Positions 28,917-37,450 of a stretch of DNA of 64,000 bases are shown here, one piece after another. Position 1 is the stretch's first letter; each line of letters begins with the position of its first letter. A program made the translations under genes and the position numbers. A model generated the notes under the pieces. It was not told the origin of the DNA, did no database searches, and saw nothing but the letters and a program-made list of their open reading frames with translations. Source of the stretch: an uncultured Clostridia bacterium (GTDB lineage Bacteria > Bacillota > Clostridia > Oscillospirales > Oscillospiraceae); assembly GCA_946187035.1 (NCBI GenBank), contig CAMHPQ010000001.1, forward strand, positions 62,001-126,000. Direction: 5' to 3'.

Positions 28917-29933
28917 TCAGTCCCCCATGCCGAAGCTTTCTCGCTTGTGCATGGTTACCTCCAGCTGGAAGCGGTCGGAGACGGTCTGCTCCGCGCAGGA
29001 GATCATGGCGTCCAGCAGCTTTGCGTCGCAGGCCGCCGTTGCGTTGATGACAACGGCAAGCTCCGTGCACCGGCGCTCGAAGGGGCGCGTAGTCTCCAAC
29101 GGCTGTCCGCTCATCCAGTCCACCTTGCCGTAGTCCCCGTCCGAAGACCAGGCGAGGAGTTTTAAATGGGGGATGCGCACGGAATTGACCGTGATCTCCT
29201 CGGCCAGCTCGCGCAGATACGACGTGCCGTCAAAATCGAAGCAGCAGACGATGGCGTGATACTGATAATAAGCCTCACTGAGACTCGCCATCTCGTTTTG
29301 GAGCGGGTCGCCGTCATAGTCGATCTCCGGGTGGCGCATGGAGGCCTTCCCCTCCATGAGTGCACGGAAGAGCGCGTCGATCCCGTCGCCCCGGCGGGCG
29401 CTGACGGGAAGCACTTCCGCTTCGGGATACTGCTCGGCGAGATACGCGCAGGCCTCGGCTGCCTCCTCCGGGGAGAGCAGGTCGCATTTGTTCAGTACAA
29501 TGAGATCCGCCTCCCGCAGCTGGGAATCCTGAATGTGCGCCATGTTGCCTCCTTTACGGAGCTCCGCGATGGTCGCTGGTTCGATTAGTACCGTGAATGG
29601 CGCAAAGTCGAGCCTTCCGGCGAGGCCGTGGTAGACGTGCTCCAGCGCGCCGACGCCGAAGCCCGGAATGTCTGACACAACGAGCTTTTTCCCCTCGGCG
29701 AACCGTACCTCCACCGTTTCAATCAGCCGGTCATGACAAAAGCAGATACACTCGTCCGTGATCTGATCTGCGCTGCAGCCGGAGAGCTTGGCAAAGCGGT
29801 GATCCGCAAGCTCCACACCCTCACCCAGATCGTTGGAGATCATGGCGACAGCGGGGTCATGCTTCGTGAGCGCCATCATGACGGTGGTTTTTCCCGCACC
29901 GAGAAAGCCGCTGATGACTGCAAATTTCGGCAT
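28917..29933 (-). CDS. G3E/CobW-like GTPase (metallochaperone-type)
   Basis: AVISGFLGAGKTTVMMAL, SDIPGF, LNKCDLL. Confidence 0.85.
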   Translation of the reverse strand: MPKFAVISGFLGAGKTTVMMALTKHDPAVAMISNDLGEGVELADHRFAKLSGCSADQITDECICFCHDRLIETVEVRFAEGKKLVVSDIPGFGVGALEHVYHGLAGRLDFAPFTVLIEPATIAELRKGGNMAHIQDSQLREADLIVLNKCDLLSPEEAAEACAYLAEQYPEAEVLPVSARRGDGIDALFRALMEGKASMRHPEIDYDGDPLQNEMASLSEAYYQYHAIVCCFDFDGTSYLRELAEEITVNSVRIPHLKLLAWSSDGDYGKVDWMSGQPLETTRPFERRCTELAVVINATAACDAKLLDAMISCAEQTVSDRFQLEVTMHKRESFGMGD

Positions 29934-29954
29934 ATTCTTCCTTCTTTCTCTTTC

Positions 29955-30971
29955 TTATCTTCCGCTGCGCTCGGCGCGGAGCGCAATGAGCTGTGCCGCG
30001 ATGGATATTGCGATTTCCTCCGGGGTCTCTGCGCGGATGGCAAGGCCGATGGGCGACGTGACGCGCGCAAAATCAGCGTCCGCGAAGCCATATTCCTCCT
30101 TGAGCCGCGCCGTGACCCCGGCGATCTTCCGACGGCTGCCGATGACGCCGATGTAGCAGGCGGGGCTCTGCATGGCCTGGGCCTGCACGACGCTGTCAAA
30201 GGCGTGGCCACGGGTCATGACGCAGATATAATCCTCCGGCGTGATCGTGACCGAGGCCGCAATGTCTGAAAAGTCGATCAGCCGCACATCCTCTGCGTCT
30301 GGGAACAGCTCCTTTTTCGCAAACTCCGGCCGGTCGTCCATGGCGACGCAACGAAAGCCCACGCCCGCCAGCACCGGCACCAGCGCCTGGGCCACATGGC
30401 CGCAGCCGAAGACCAGCACCCTGCCGGAGGTCTGGATCTGCTCCACATAGAAGTCGCGCCCGTCCAGTTCTTCCCGCATGGGCTTGCGGCGCATGGCGTC
30501 CCGAAGCTCATCCGGCGCATGGATGCCCACAAATCCCCGCGCTCTGGTGTATAGCCCCAGACATCCCCCAGCGGAGAGCTCGGAGATCAGCCAGAGGTCG
30601 TGACCCTCAGCGAAAAGCGTCTCCGCTTCCTCCGCGAGAGCGAGCACACTTTCATCGCCCGCTTCGAGGAAGTGGAAAAACACCTGCACGTCGCCGCCGC
30701 AGATCATGCCGAGATCCTGCACATCGTTTTTGGAGAGCAGGAAGCTCTGCTCGCAGCTTTTTCTGCTCTGCAGCACCTCCTGCGCCAGCTGCTCAGAGCG
30801 GTATTCCACTGCGCCGCCGCCGATGGTGCCGCAGATGCGGCCGGATTTGGAAATAAGCATTCTGGAGCCCGCGCCACGAGGCGTGGAGCCGGAGGAGGCC
30901 ACCACCGTGACGAGCACGAGGTTCTCCCCGTTTTGAAGATGCTGCGAGATCGTCTGGAACATGGTTTTCAT
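29955..30971 (-). CDS. XdhC/CoxI-family protein
   Basis: LVTVVASSGSTPRGAGSRMLIS...GTIGGGAVEY and Rossmann domain VLVFGCGHVAQALVPVLAGVGF. Confidence 0.9.
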   Translation of the reverse strand: MKTMFQTISQHLQNGENLVLVTVVASSGSTPRGAGSRMLISKSGRICGTIGGGAVEYRSEQLAQEVLQSRKSCEQSFLLSKNDVQDLGMICGGDVQVFFHFLEAGDESVLALAEEAETLFAEGHDLWLISELSAGGCLGLYTRARGFVGIHAPDELRDAMRRKPMREELDGRDFYVEQIQTSGRVLVFGCGHVAQALVPVLAGVGFRCVAMDDRPEFAKKELFPDAEDVRLIDFSDIAASVTITPEDYICVMTRGHAFDSVVQAQAMQSPACYIGVIGSRRKIAGVTARLKEEYGFADADFARVTSPIGLAIRAETPEEIAISIAAQLIALRAERSGR

Positions 30972-31987
30972 CGTACTACCTCCGTTTGACACAAGGTGTT
31001 GACCTGCTTCCGCAGACGCTCCGCAGCTTCCAACCGGCGGGCGTGAGCGGCGCGGGCCGCTTCGGTGAGGCACTTGGCCTCGCTGACTGAAAACCGCTCC
31101 GCGAGCGGGACCACCCGATCCTCCAGGACGCATTTGTCTGCCAGATAGAGGATCGCGGCTTCATCCAGTTTCGTTCCATCGTGATCGTGGTGCCGCTCGA
31201 TGATCGCCGCGGCATCCTCATATCCCAGATCCCGCAGCCAGGCTGCGCCGGTTTCGGCGTGGCGCTTCTCCAATCGGGCCACGTCGTGCAGCAGGGCAGC
31301 GGAGGCCAGCAGCTCTGTATCCAGCTCCATGGGCAAAAGCTCCGCAAGACGCAGCGCCTCTTTCGCCACGGCGCGGCAGTGGGCCTCGATCCGCTCCCCG
31401 GGGGAAGCGGCCTTGAGCAGCGCCTCCGCCAGAGACTCTGTGAGCGGTTCCTCCGGCACAAAGCCCACGCCTTCCGGGTCGCCCAACACCGTCACGGAGG
31501 CATAGGGAATGCGGGCGTTGTAATCATGCAGCAGCGAGCGGATGACCAGGCTGTGGGCGACGATGAGCACGGCCCCCGTGGTCTCCGCAAGAATTTGTCT
31601 CAGGGCATGCTCCGTGCGAGATTGCACTTCGTCGGCGGTCTCACCGTTGGGCATCGGGATCGTCAGATCTTTGCCGCGCTCGGCGTAGAGCTCCGGCCAG
31701 CGGCGCTGGATCTCCTCGAAATCCAGCCCGTCCCAGTCGCCGCAGTCCATCTCCCGCAGATCCGGGTGGATGCGCAGATCATCGGAACAGGAGCGCGCTG
31801 TCTCCACGGCTCTTTGGAGCGGGCTGGAATAGACCGCCTCGAACTCCATGGTTTTCAGCCATCTTGCCGTGCGGCAGGCCTGCATGCGCCCCAGTGTCCC
31901 CAGAGGCAGATCCGTCCTTCCGAGGCAGAGCCGCGTCCCCAGGGGGAAATCCGGTCTTCCGTGGCGCAGAAGATAAAGCTTTCTCAT
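30968..31987 (-). CDS. Histidine phosphatase domain fused to HD domain
   Basis: LLRHGRPDFP and HSLVIRSLL (histidine phosphatase); LLHDVARLEKRH (HD). Confidence 0.82.
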   Translation of the reverse strand: MRKLYLLRHGRPDFPLGTRLCLGRTDLPLGTLGRMQACRTARWLKTMEFEAVYSSPLQRAVETARSCSDDLRIHPDLREMDCGDWDGLDFEEIQRRWPELYAERGKDLTIPMPNGETADEVQSRTEHALRQILAETTGAVLIVAHSLVIRSLLHDYNARIPYASVTVLGDPEGVGFVPEEPLTESLAEALLKAASPGERIEAHCRAVAKEALRLAELLPMELDTELLASAALLHDVARLEKRHAETGAAWLRDLGYEDAAAIIERHHDHDGTKLDEAAILYLADKCVLEDRVVPLAERFSVSEAKCLTEAARAAHARRLEAAERLRKQVNTLCQTEVVR

Positions 31988-32922
31988 TCCAGCACCCCGC
32001 GAAAATAGTCGTCAAAGAGCGCCTCCGCATTTGCGCGGACCGCCGAAACGTAATCCGCATATTGTGTGAGCAGCTGCTCCCCCGCCGGGGTGAGGCTGCT
32101 TTTTCCGCCGCCGGAGCCGCCCTGGGAGCGCTCCACCAATGGGCGGCTGAGCTGGGACTCCAGGGTACGGATCACGTTCCAGCCGCTGGAATAGCTCAGC
32201 TGCATCCGCTGGCAGGCCATGCGCACGGAGCCCGTCTCCCGCACCAGCGAGAGCAGCATGGCGGCGCGGCTGTCGAAAAAGGGCTTTTCCCGGGCCAGAG
32301 AGATCTGCACCACCGGGCGAACCAGCTGCTCGTTGTGATAGCGCAGAAGATTCTGATAATCGTCCGGCGTGTCCGCGTCATGGAGGACGCCGGGGTCGGA
32401 GACGGGAATCTGCTCCATCGTCACCCCGCAGCGCGAAAAGGCGCCCTGCAGGCCGTTTTCCCCGGCGTCGGAGAGGATGCCGTCGATGAGATCCGCGGCG
32501 ATCAGCGTCGGGTGGCCGGGTTCGCCGTTGCAGACCGGGCAGGCGAGGCTTGCCTTCGAATCCAGCAGGGCACGCACCGTCGCCGCCGTGAAAAGCGGGA
32601 TGTCCACCGGGGTGAAGAGCACCCGGTCACATTTTTCTATTAAATACCGCAGACCGATGCAGGCGGAGTCGAACATCTGCGTGTCGGCGTAGCGCTCGTT
32701 TCTGAGGAAGACCACTTCCCTGCCGGCAAGGTGGTGTTCCAGCAGCTCCGCCTGATAGCCCGTGACCACGACGATCCGCCGGATGCCGGCCTGCTGAAAG
32801 GTGGTAATCACGCGCTCGGCGATGCTCATGGCGCCGATGGTCAGCATGGGCTTAAAGTCTCCCATGCGCGAGCTCATACCCGCCGCCACAATCAATGCGG
32901 CGGTCTCCGGTCGCGTCGACAT
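31984..32922 (-). CDS. MobA-like NTP transferase fused to ModE-like winged helix (DVU_1551-like)
   Basis: ALIVAAGMSSRMGDFKPML...FTPVDIP; C-terminal MACQRMQLSYSSGWNVIRTLESQLSRPLVERSQGGSGGGKSSLT. Confidence 0.85.
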   Translation of the reverse strand: MSTRPETAALIVAAGMSSRMGDFKPMLTIGAMSIAERVITTFQQAGIRRIVVVTGYQAELLEHHLAGREVVFLRNERYADTQMFDSACIGLRYLIEKCDRVLFTPVDIPLFTAATVRALLDSKASLACPVCNGEPGHPTLIAADLIDGILSDAGENGLQGAFSRCGVTMEQIPVSDPGVLHDADTPDDYQNLLRYHNEQLVRPVVQISLAREKPFFDSRAAMLLSLVRETGSVRMACQRMQLSYSSGWNVIRTLESQLSRPLVERSQGGSGGGKSSLTPAGEQLLTQYADYVSAVRANAEALFDDYFRGVLE

Positions 32923-33038
32923 GCCGATCCCTCCCAAAGGCTTTTTCTTCAGTATAACCCGGGCACAGCGATTTGTAAAGAATTGACATTCGCTTTTTTG
33001 AAAAATGTGTGATAAACTGCACAAAGGAGGGAAAATGT

Positions 33039-33956
33039 ATGGAAATTTATGTCTACGGAACCGGATGCGGCGCCGGAGAGTTGACCCGCGAGACACTGCA
33101 CCCGGAGCAGATCGCGGCCTTCGTGGAATCACAGCCGGCGCGGGAGACCTTTCTCGGAAGACCGGTGATCTCCCTGTCAGAGCTGGCGAATCAGACCGTC
33201 GATCTGCTGATCGTCACGGCGAAGGATGCGCCGGAGCTTCATCTCCCGGCAGAAAAGGTACTATATCTGAAAAACCGCCTGACCCTGCAGGATCGCAACC
33301 GATCCTACGACGCCGCCAGAGAGGTGTTGGGCGACGCTTTCATCGACCGGCTGCGGCGGCAGGAGACTCTGGTGCGCGCGCCCCTCTGGGACGAGGGCGA
33401 TTTTTCTGCAGACGGGGACTGGGTGCGGTATAAGACGCTGGAGGCGGTCTGCCACGAATTGGAAAATGTACCCGGCGCTCTGGCAGAGCTGGGGGTCTTT
33501 CGCGGAGAATTCGCCGCGGCGATGAATGCCCTGCTCCCGGATCGAAGGCTCTTCCTCTTTGATACCTTCACGGGCTTTGATCCGAAGGAGCCCGCGCCGG
33601 AGGGTCTGGCCGCCGCCCACGAAAGCGCCTCGGCGGAGCTGGTGCTGCGCCGCCTGCCGAACCGGGAGAACGCCGTCCTCCGCCCGGGGCTGTTTCCGGA
33701 GACCGCAGAGGGACTGGAGGACGAGACCTTCGCGCTGGTGTCTCTGGACGCGGATCTGGAGGAGAGCACCCTGGCGGGGCTGCGCTGGTTCGTGCCAAAA
33801 ATGGCGAAGGGCGGCTATCTGCTGCTCCACGACTGGAACCACCCCGGCCTCCCCGGCGTGCGCAGGGCAGTGCGGCGGTTTGAAGAAGAGACCGGAAAGC
33901 GCCTCTCTGGGGTGCCGATTTGCGACATCACCGGCACGCTGATCATTCCGTTCTGA
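33039..33956 (+). CDS. TylF/MycF-like methyltransferase-fold protein
   Basis: GALAELGVFRGEFAAAMNALLPDRRLFLFDTFTGFD...SLDADLEESTLAGLRWFVPKMAKGGYLLLHDW. Confidence 0.75.
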   Translation: MEIYVYGTGCGAGELTRETLHPEQIAAFVESQPARETFLGRPVISLSELANQTVDLLIVTAKDAPELHLPAEKVLYLKNRLTLQDRNRSYDAAREVLGDAFIDRLRRQETLVRAPLWDEGDFSADGDWVRYKTLEAVCHELENVPGALAELGVFRGEFAAAMNALLPDRRLFLFDTFTGFDPKEPAPEGLAAAHESASAELVLRRLPNRENAVLRPGLFPETAEGLEDETFALVSLDADLEESTLAGLRWFVPKMAKGGYLLLHDWNHPGLPGVRRAVRRFEEETGKRLSGVPICDITGTLIIPF

Positions 33957-34011
33957 CTTGGACAAAATGATAGGTTTGGGACACTTTCTGTCGTTTTTGT
34001 CTAATATGCAT

Positions 34012-34046
34012 AAAAAGCAATTCGGTTTTTCTCCGAATTGCTTTTT
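34012..34046. terminator. Bidirectional terminator
   Basis: AAAAAGCAATTCGG-loop-CCGAATTGCTTTTT, 14 bp perfect. Confidence 0.85.
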
Positions 34047-34085
34047 GTTGTAAGTTGAACCGGGAGAATGGTTTCTATTAAAATA

Positions 34086-34309
34086 TATAATAGAAGTGGT
34101 ATCAGCAAAGGAGGTCTGCCAATAACCCGATCCTCATCACAGCATTCGCTGTGCAGCACAGAGCCGCGCTCTGTGCCGTGTAATTCACATGTTAGATGTG
34201 AATTACAGAGGATCATGTTACTGTGCAGGAATCCGGATCATGGTTCAACACCATGATCCGGCGGGCTTTGCCCGCCAACCTCCTTGATTAAGGAGGTGAT
34301 TCCGGAGCA
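34086..34309 (+). promoter_or_regulatory. Structured 5' leader (candidate riboswitch) upstream of the molybdenum-hydroxylase operon
   Basis: TATAAT at 34086-34091; GATCCTC/GAGGATC stem enclosing three perfect hairpins, a 12-bp hairpin, a GGCGGGC hairpin, and ACCTCCTT that can pair with the RBS AAGGAGGT or an upstream AAGGAGGT. Confidence 0.7.
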
Positions 34310-34588
34310 ATGGACAAGGAACTGTTTGAGATCACTGCTCACAGCGTGACCGTGGAGGTAAGGGATGAGGCCACCGGTGAGGTCTTTCGGCGGGAACTGC
34401 CCATCGACTTTTACGAGAACGCCAACTTCCTGCGTCTGAGCGGAGAAAATCTGGACGGGAGCACCTCCCAGCTGGTGTTCTACTCCGCCAGAGGGCTGGA
34501 GCGCATCCGCGATCTCACCGGCAAGGGCTTCGACCATGATCCCTGCGGCGGACACAAATCACATTCGGACGAACAAACCCCAACATAA
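34310..34588 (+). CDS. Small hypothetical protein of the molybdenum-hydroxylase cluster
   Basis: MDKELFEITAHSVTVEVRDEATGEVFRRELPIDFYENANFLRLSGENLDG; between the leader and the hydroxylase gene. Confidence 0.65.
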   Translation: MDKELFEITAHSVTVEVRDEATGEVFRRELPIDFYENANFLRLSGENLDGSTSQLVFYSARGLERIRDLTGKGFDHDPCGGHKSHSDEQTPT

Positions 34589-34602
34589 AAGGAGGACATG
34601 CT

Positions 34603-37365
34603 ATGATTCGGAAAACACTGATCATCAACGGCGTAGAGCGCAAGCTCGTCATGGAGCAGGACGAGACCCTGGCAACCGTGCTGCGTGAGCATCTGCTGCT
34701 GACCGGATGTAAAATCGGATGCGGCGAGGGTCACTGCGGCGCCTGCAACGTGATCATGAACGGCAAGGTCACCAAGAGCTGCATCTACAAGATGAGCCGC
34801 GTGCCGGACGGCGCGGAGATCACCACCATCGAGGGCGTCGGCACCCTCAGCGACATGCATCCGCTGCAGGTTGCCTGGATGGCCCACGGCTGCGCCCAGT
34901 GTGGCTTCTGCACGCCGGGCTTCATCATCAGCGCCAAGGTGCTGCTGGAGCAGAACCCCAGCCCGACCAGAGAAGAGGTTCGCGACTGGTTCAACAAGAC
35001 CCGCAACCTCTGCCGCTGCACGGGCTACAAGCCCCTGATCGACGCCGTCATGGATGCCGCCGCCGTGCTGCGCGGTGAGATGACGAAGGAGGATCTCGTC
35101 TTCAAGCCCACGGGCGACAGCATCAAGGGCACGAAGTACATCCGCCCCTCCGCCGCCCAGAAGGTCACCGGCACCTGGGACTTCGGCGCGGACGACGCGC
35201 TGAAGATGCCGGAGGGCACGCTCCGCCTCGCGCTGACGCAGGCGAAGGTCTCCCACGCGAACATCAAGAGCATCGACACAAGCGAGGCCGAGAAGATGCC
35301 CGGCGTCTTCAAGGTCATCACCTACAAGGACATCCTCGCCGCCGGCGGCACGAACCAGATCAACGGCCTCGTCATGCTGCCGAAGCACAACAAGACCGAC
35401 GGCTTTGAGCGCCCGGTCCTCTGCTCGGACAAGATCTTCCAGTTCGGTGACGCCATCGCCATCGTGGCCGCCGACACCGAGGCGCACGCCCGGGCCGCGG
35501 CCGACGCCGTGAAGGTCGAGATCGAAGAGCTGCCGGCCTACATGAGCGCGCCCGATGCCATGGCGCCCGACGCCATCGAGATCCACCCCGGCACGCCGAA
35601 CGTCTTCTATGAGACCAACTGCATCAAGGGCCCCGACTTTGACTGGGACAGCATCCCCGACGAGCAGCAGGTCGAGATCGAGAGCTACTGCTCCCGTCAG
35701 CCCCACCTGCACCTCGAGCCGGACAACGGCTACGGCTACATCGACGAGGACGGCATGGTCACCGTGCACTCCAAGTCCATCGGCATCCACCTGCACATGC
35801 CCATGATCGCGGGCGGCATCGGCGTTCCGATGGAGAAGCTGCGCCTCGTGCAGAACCACGCGGGCGGCACCTTCGGCTACAAGTTCTCGCCCACGAACGA
35901 GGCGCTGCTCGGCGCGGCTGCGAAGATCTGCGAGCGCCCGGTGTCTCTGGTCTTCAACCAGTTCCAGAACATCACCTACACCGGCAAGCGCTCCCCCGCC
36001 TTCATGCACATCAAGCTCGCCGCCGACAAGGACGGCAAGCTGCTGGCCCTCTGGGGCGACAACTACGTCGACCACGGCCCGTACTCCGAGTTCGGCGACC
36101 TGCTGACCATGCGTCTGAGCCAGTTCACCGGCGCGGGCTACGGCATCCCCTCGATCCGCAACAAGAGCCAGACCGTCTTCACGAACCACGCCTGGGGCTC
36201 CGCCTTCCGCGCCTACGGCTCGCCGCAGTCCTTCATGGGCTCTGAGATCGCCATCGACTGCCTCGCCGCGAAGATGGGCATCGATCCCTTCGAGATGCGC
36301 GCGATGAACTGCTACAAGGCGTCCGAGAACACCACGATCCCGACCGGCTACGCGCCCGACGTGTACTGCGAAGAGGCCCTGTTTGAGAAGGCCCGCCCGC
36401 TGTATCAGGCCGGCAAAAAGCGCTGCGAGGAGAAGAACGCCGCCTCCGACGGCCGTTATAAGTACGGCATCGGCGTCTCCCTCGGCGTCTACGGCTGCGG
36501 CCTTGACGGCGTGGACTCCTCCTCCGCCTTCGCGGAGCTGAATCCCGACGGCACGGTCACGATCTACGTCTCCTGGGAGGATCACGGTCAGGGCGCCGAC
36601 ATGGGCGCGCTCGTCTCCGCGCATGAGACGCTGCGTCAGGCCGGCATCAAGCCCGAGCAGATCAAGCTCGTGATGAACGACACGAAGATCACGCCGAACT
36701 CCGGCCCCGCCGGCGGCTCCCGCTCGCAGGTCATGAGCGGCAACGCCTGCCGCCTGGCCGCCGAGGCGCTGCTCGCCGAGATGAAGAAGGACGACGGCAC
36801 CTGGCGCACCTATGACGAGATGGTCGCCGACGGCAAGAAGCTGAAGGTCGAGGGCAACTGGGTCACCACCTACTGCGCCGATCATCCCGTGGATCAGGAT
36901 ACCGCTCAGGGCGAGCCCTTCGCGACCTATATGTACACGATCTTCCTGCCCGAGGTCTGCGTCGACACCCAGACCGGCAAGGTCAAGGTGGAGAAGTTCA
37001 CCTGCGTGGCCGACGTCGGCACGATCATGAACAAGCTCCTTGTCGACGGCAACTTCTACGGCGGTCTGGCGCAGGGCATCGGCCTCGCGCTGACCGAGGA
37101 CTTCGAGGATCTGTCGAAGCACACCAATCTGATGCGCTGCGGCATCCCGTATCCCAACGACATTCCGGACGACATCGAGCTGCACTACAACGAGACCTAC
37201 CGTCCCTCCGGCCCCTATGGCGCCGCCGGCTGCGGTGAGGCTCCGCTGGATGCCCCGCATCCCGCCATTCTCAACGCCATCTTCGCCGCCACGGGCGCCC
37301 GCGTGACCCGCATCCCGGCAACGCCGGACAAGGTGCTCGCCGCCCTCAAGGACCTGGAGGCCTGA
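34603..37365 (+). CDS. Molybdopterin-dependent aldehyde oxidoreductase / xanthine dehydrogenase family (Mop-like, two 2Fe-2S motifs)
   Basis: GCKIGCGEGHCGACNV, CGFCTPGF, NLCRCTGY; Moco-binding C-terminal domains. Confidence 0.93.
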   Translation: MIRKTLIINGVERKLVMEQDETLATVLREHLLLTGCKIGCGEGHCGACNVIMNGKVTKSCIYKMSRVPDGAEITTIEGVGTLSDMHPLQVAWMAHGCAQCGFCTPGFIISAKVLLEQNPSPTREEVRDWFNKTRNLCRCTGYKPLIDAVMDAAAVLRGEMTKEDLVFKPTGDSIKGTKYIRPSAAQKVTGTWDFGADDALKMPEGTLRLALTQAKVSHANIKSIDTSEAEKMPGVFKVITYKDILAAGGTNQINGLVMLPKHNKTDGFERPVLCSDKIFQFGDAIAIVAADTEAHARAAADAVKVEIEELPAYMSAPDAMAPDAIEIHPGTPNVFYETNCIKGPDFDWDSIPDEQQVEIESYCSRQPHLHLEPDNGYGYIDEDGMVTVHSKSIGIHLHMPMIAGGIGVPMEKLRLVQNHAGGTFGYKFSPTNEALLGAAAKICERPVSLVFNQFQNITYTGKRSPAFMHIKLAADKDGKLLALWGDNYVDHGPYSEFGDLLTMRLSQFTGAGYGIPSIRNKSQTVFTNHAWGSAFRAYGSPQSFMGSEIAIDCLAAKMGIDPFEMRAMNCYKASENTTIPTGYAPDVYCEEALFEKARPLYQAGKKRCEEKNAASDGRYKYGIGVSLGVYGCGLDGVDSSSAFAELNPDGTVTIYVSWEDHGQGADMGALVSAHETLRQAGIKPEQIKLVMNDTKITPNSGPAGGSRSQVMSGNACRLAAEALLAEMKKDDGTWRTYDEMVADGKKLKVEGNWVTTYCADHPVDQDTAQGEPFATYMYTIFLPEVCVDTQTGKVKVEKFTCVADVGTIMNKLLVDGNFYGGLAQGIGLALTEDFEDLSKHTNLMRCGIPYPNDIPDDIELHYNETYRPSGPYGAAGCGEAPLDAPHPAILNAIFAATGARVTRIPATPDKVLAALKDLEA

Positions 37366-37450
37366 GACTGGTAAACGCTGAAAAACCATGTTATACTGGG
37401 GGTGTGGACATTCGTCCACATCCCCATGTCTGCAAGCGGGAGGGATTGCC

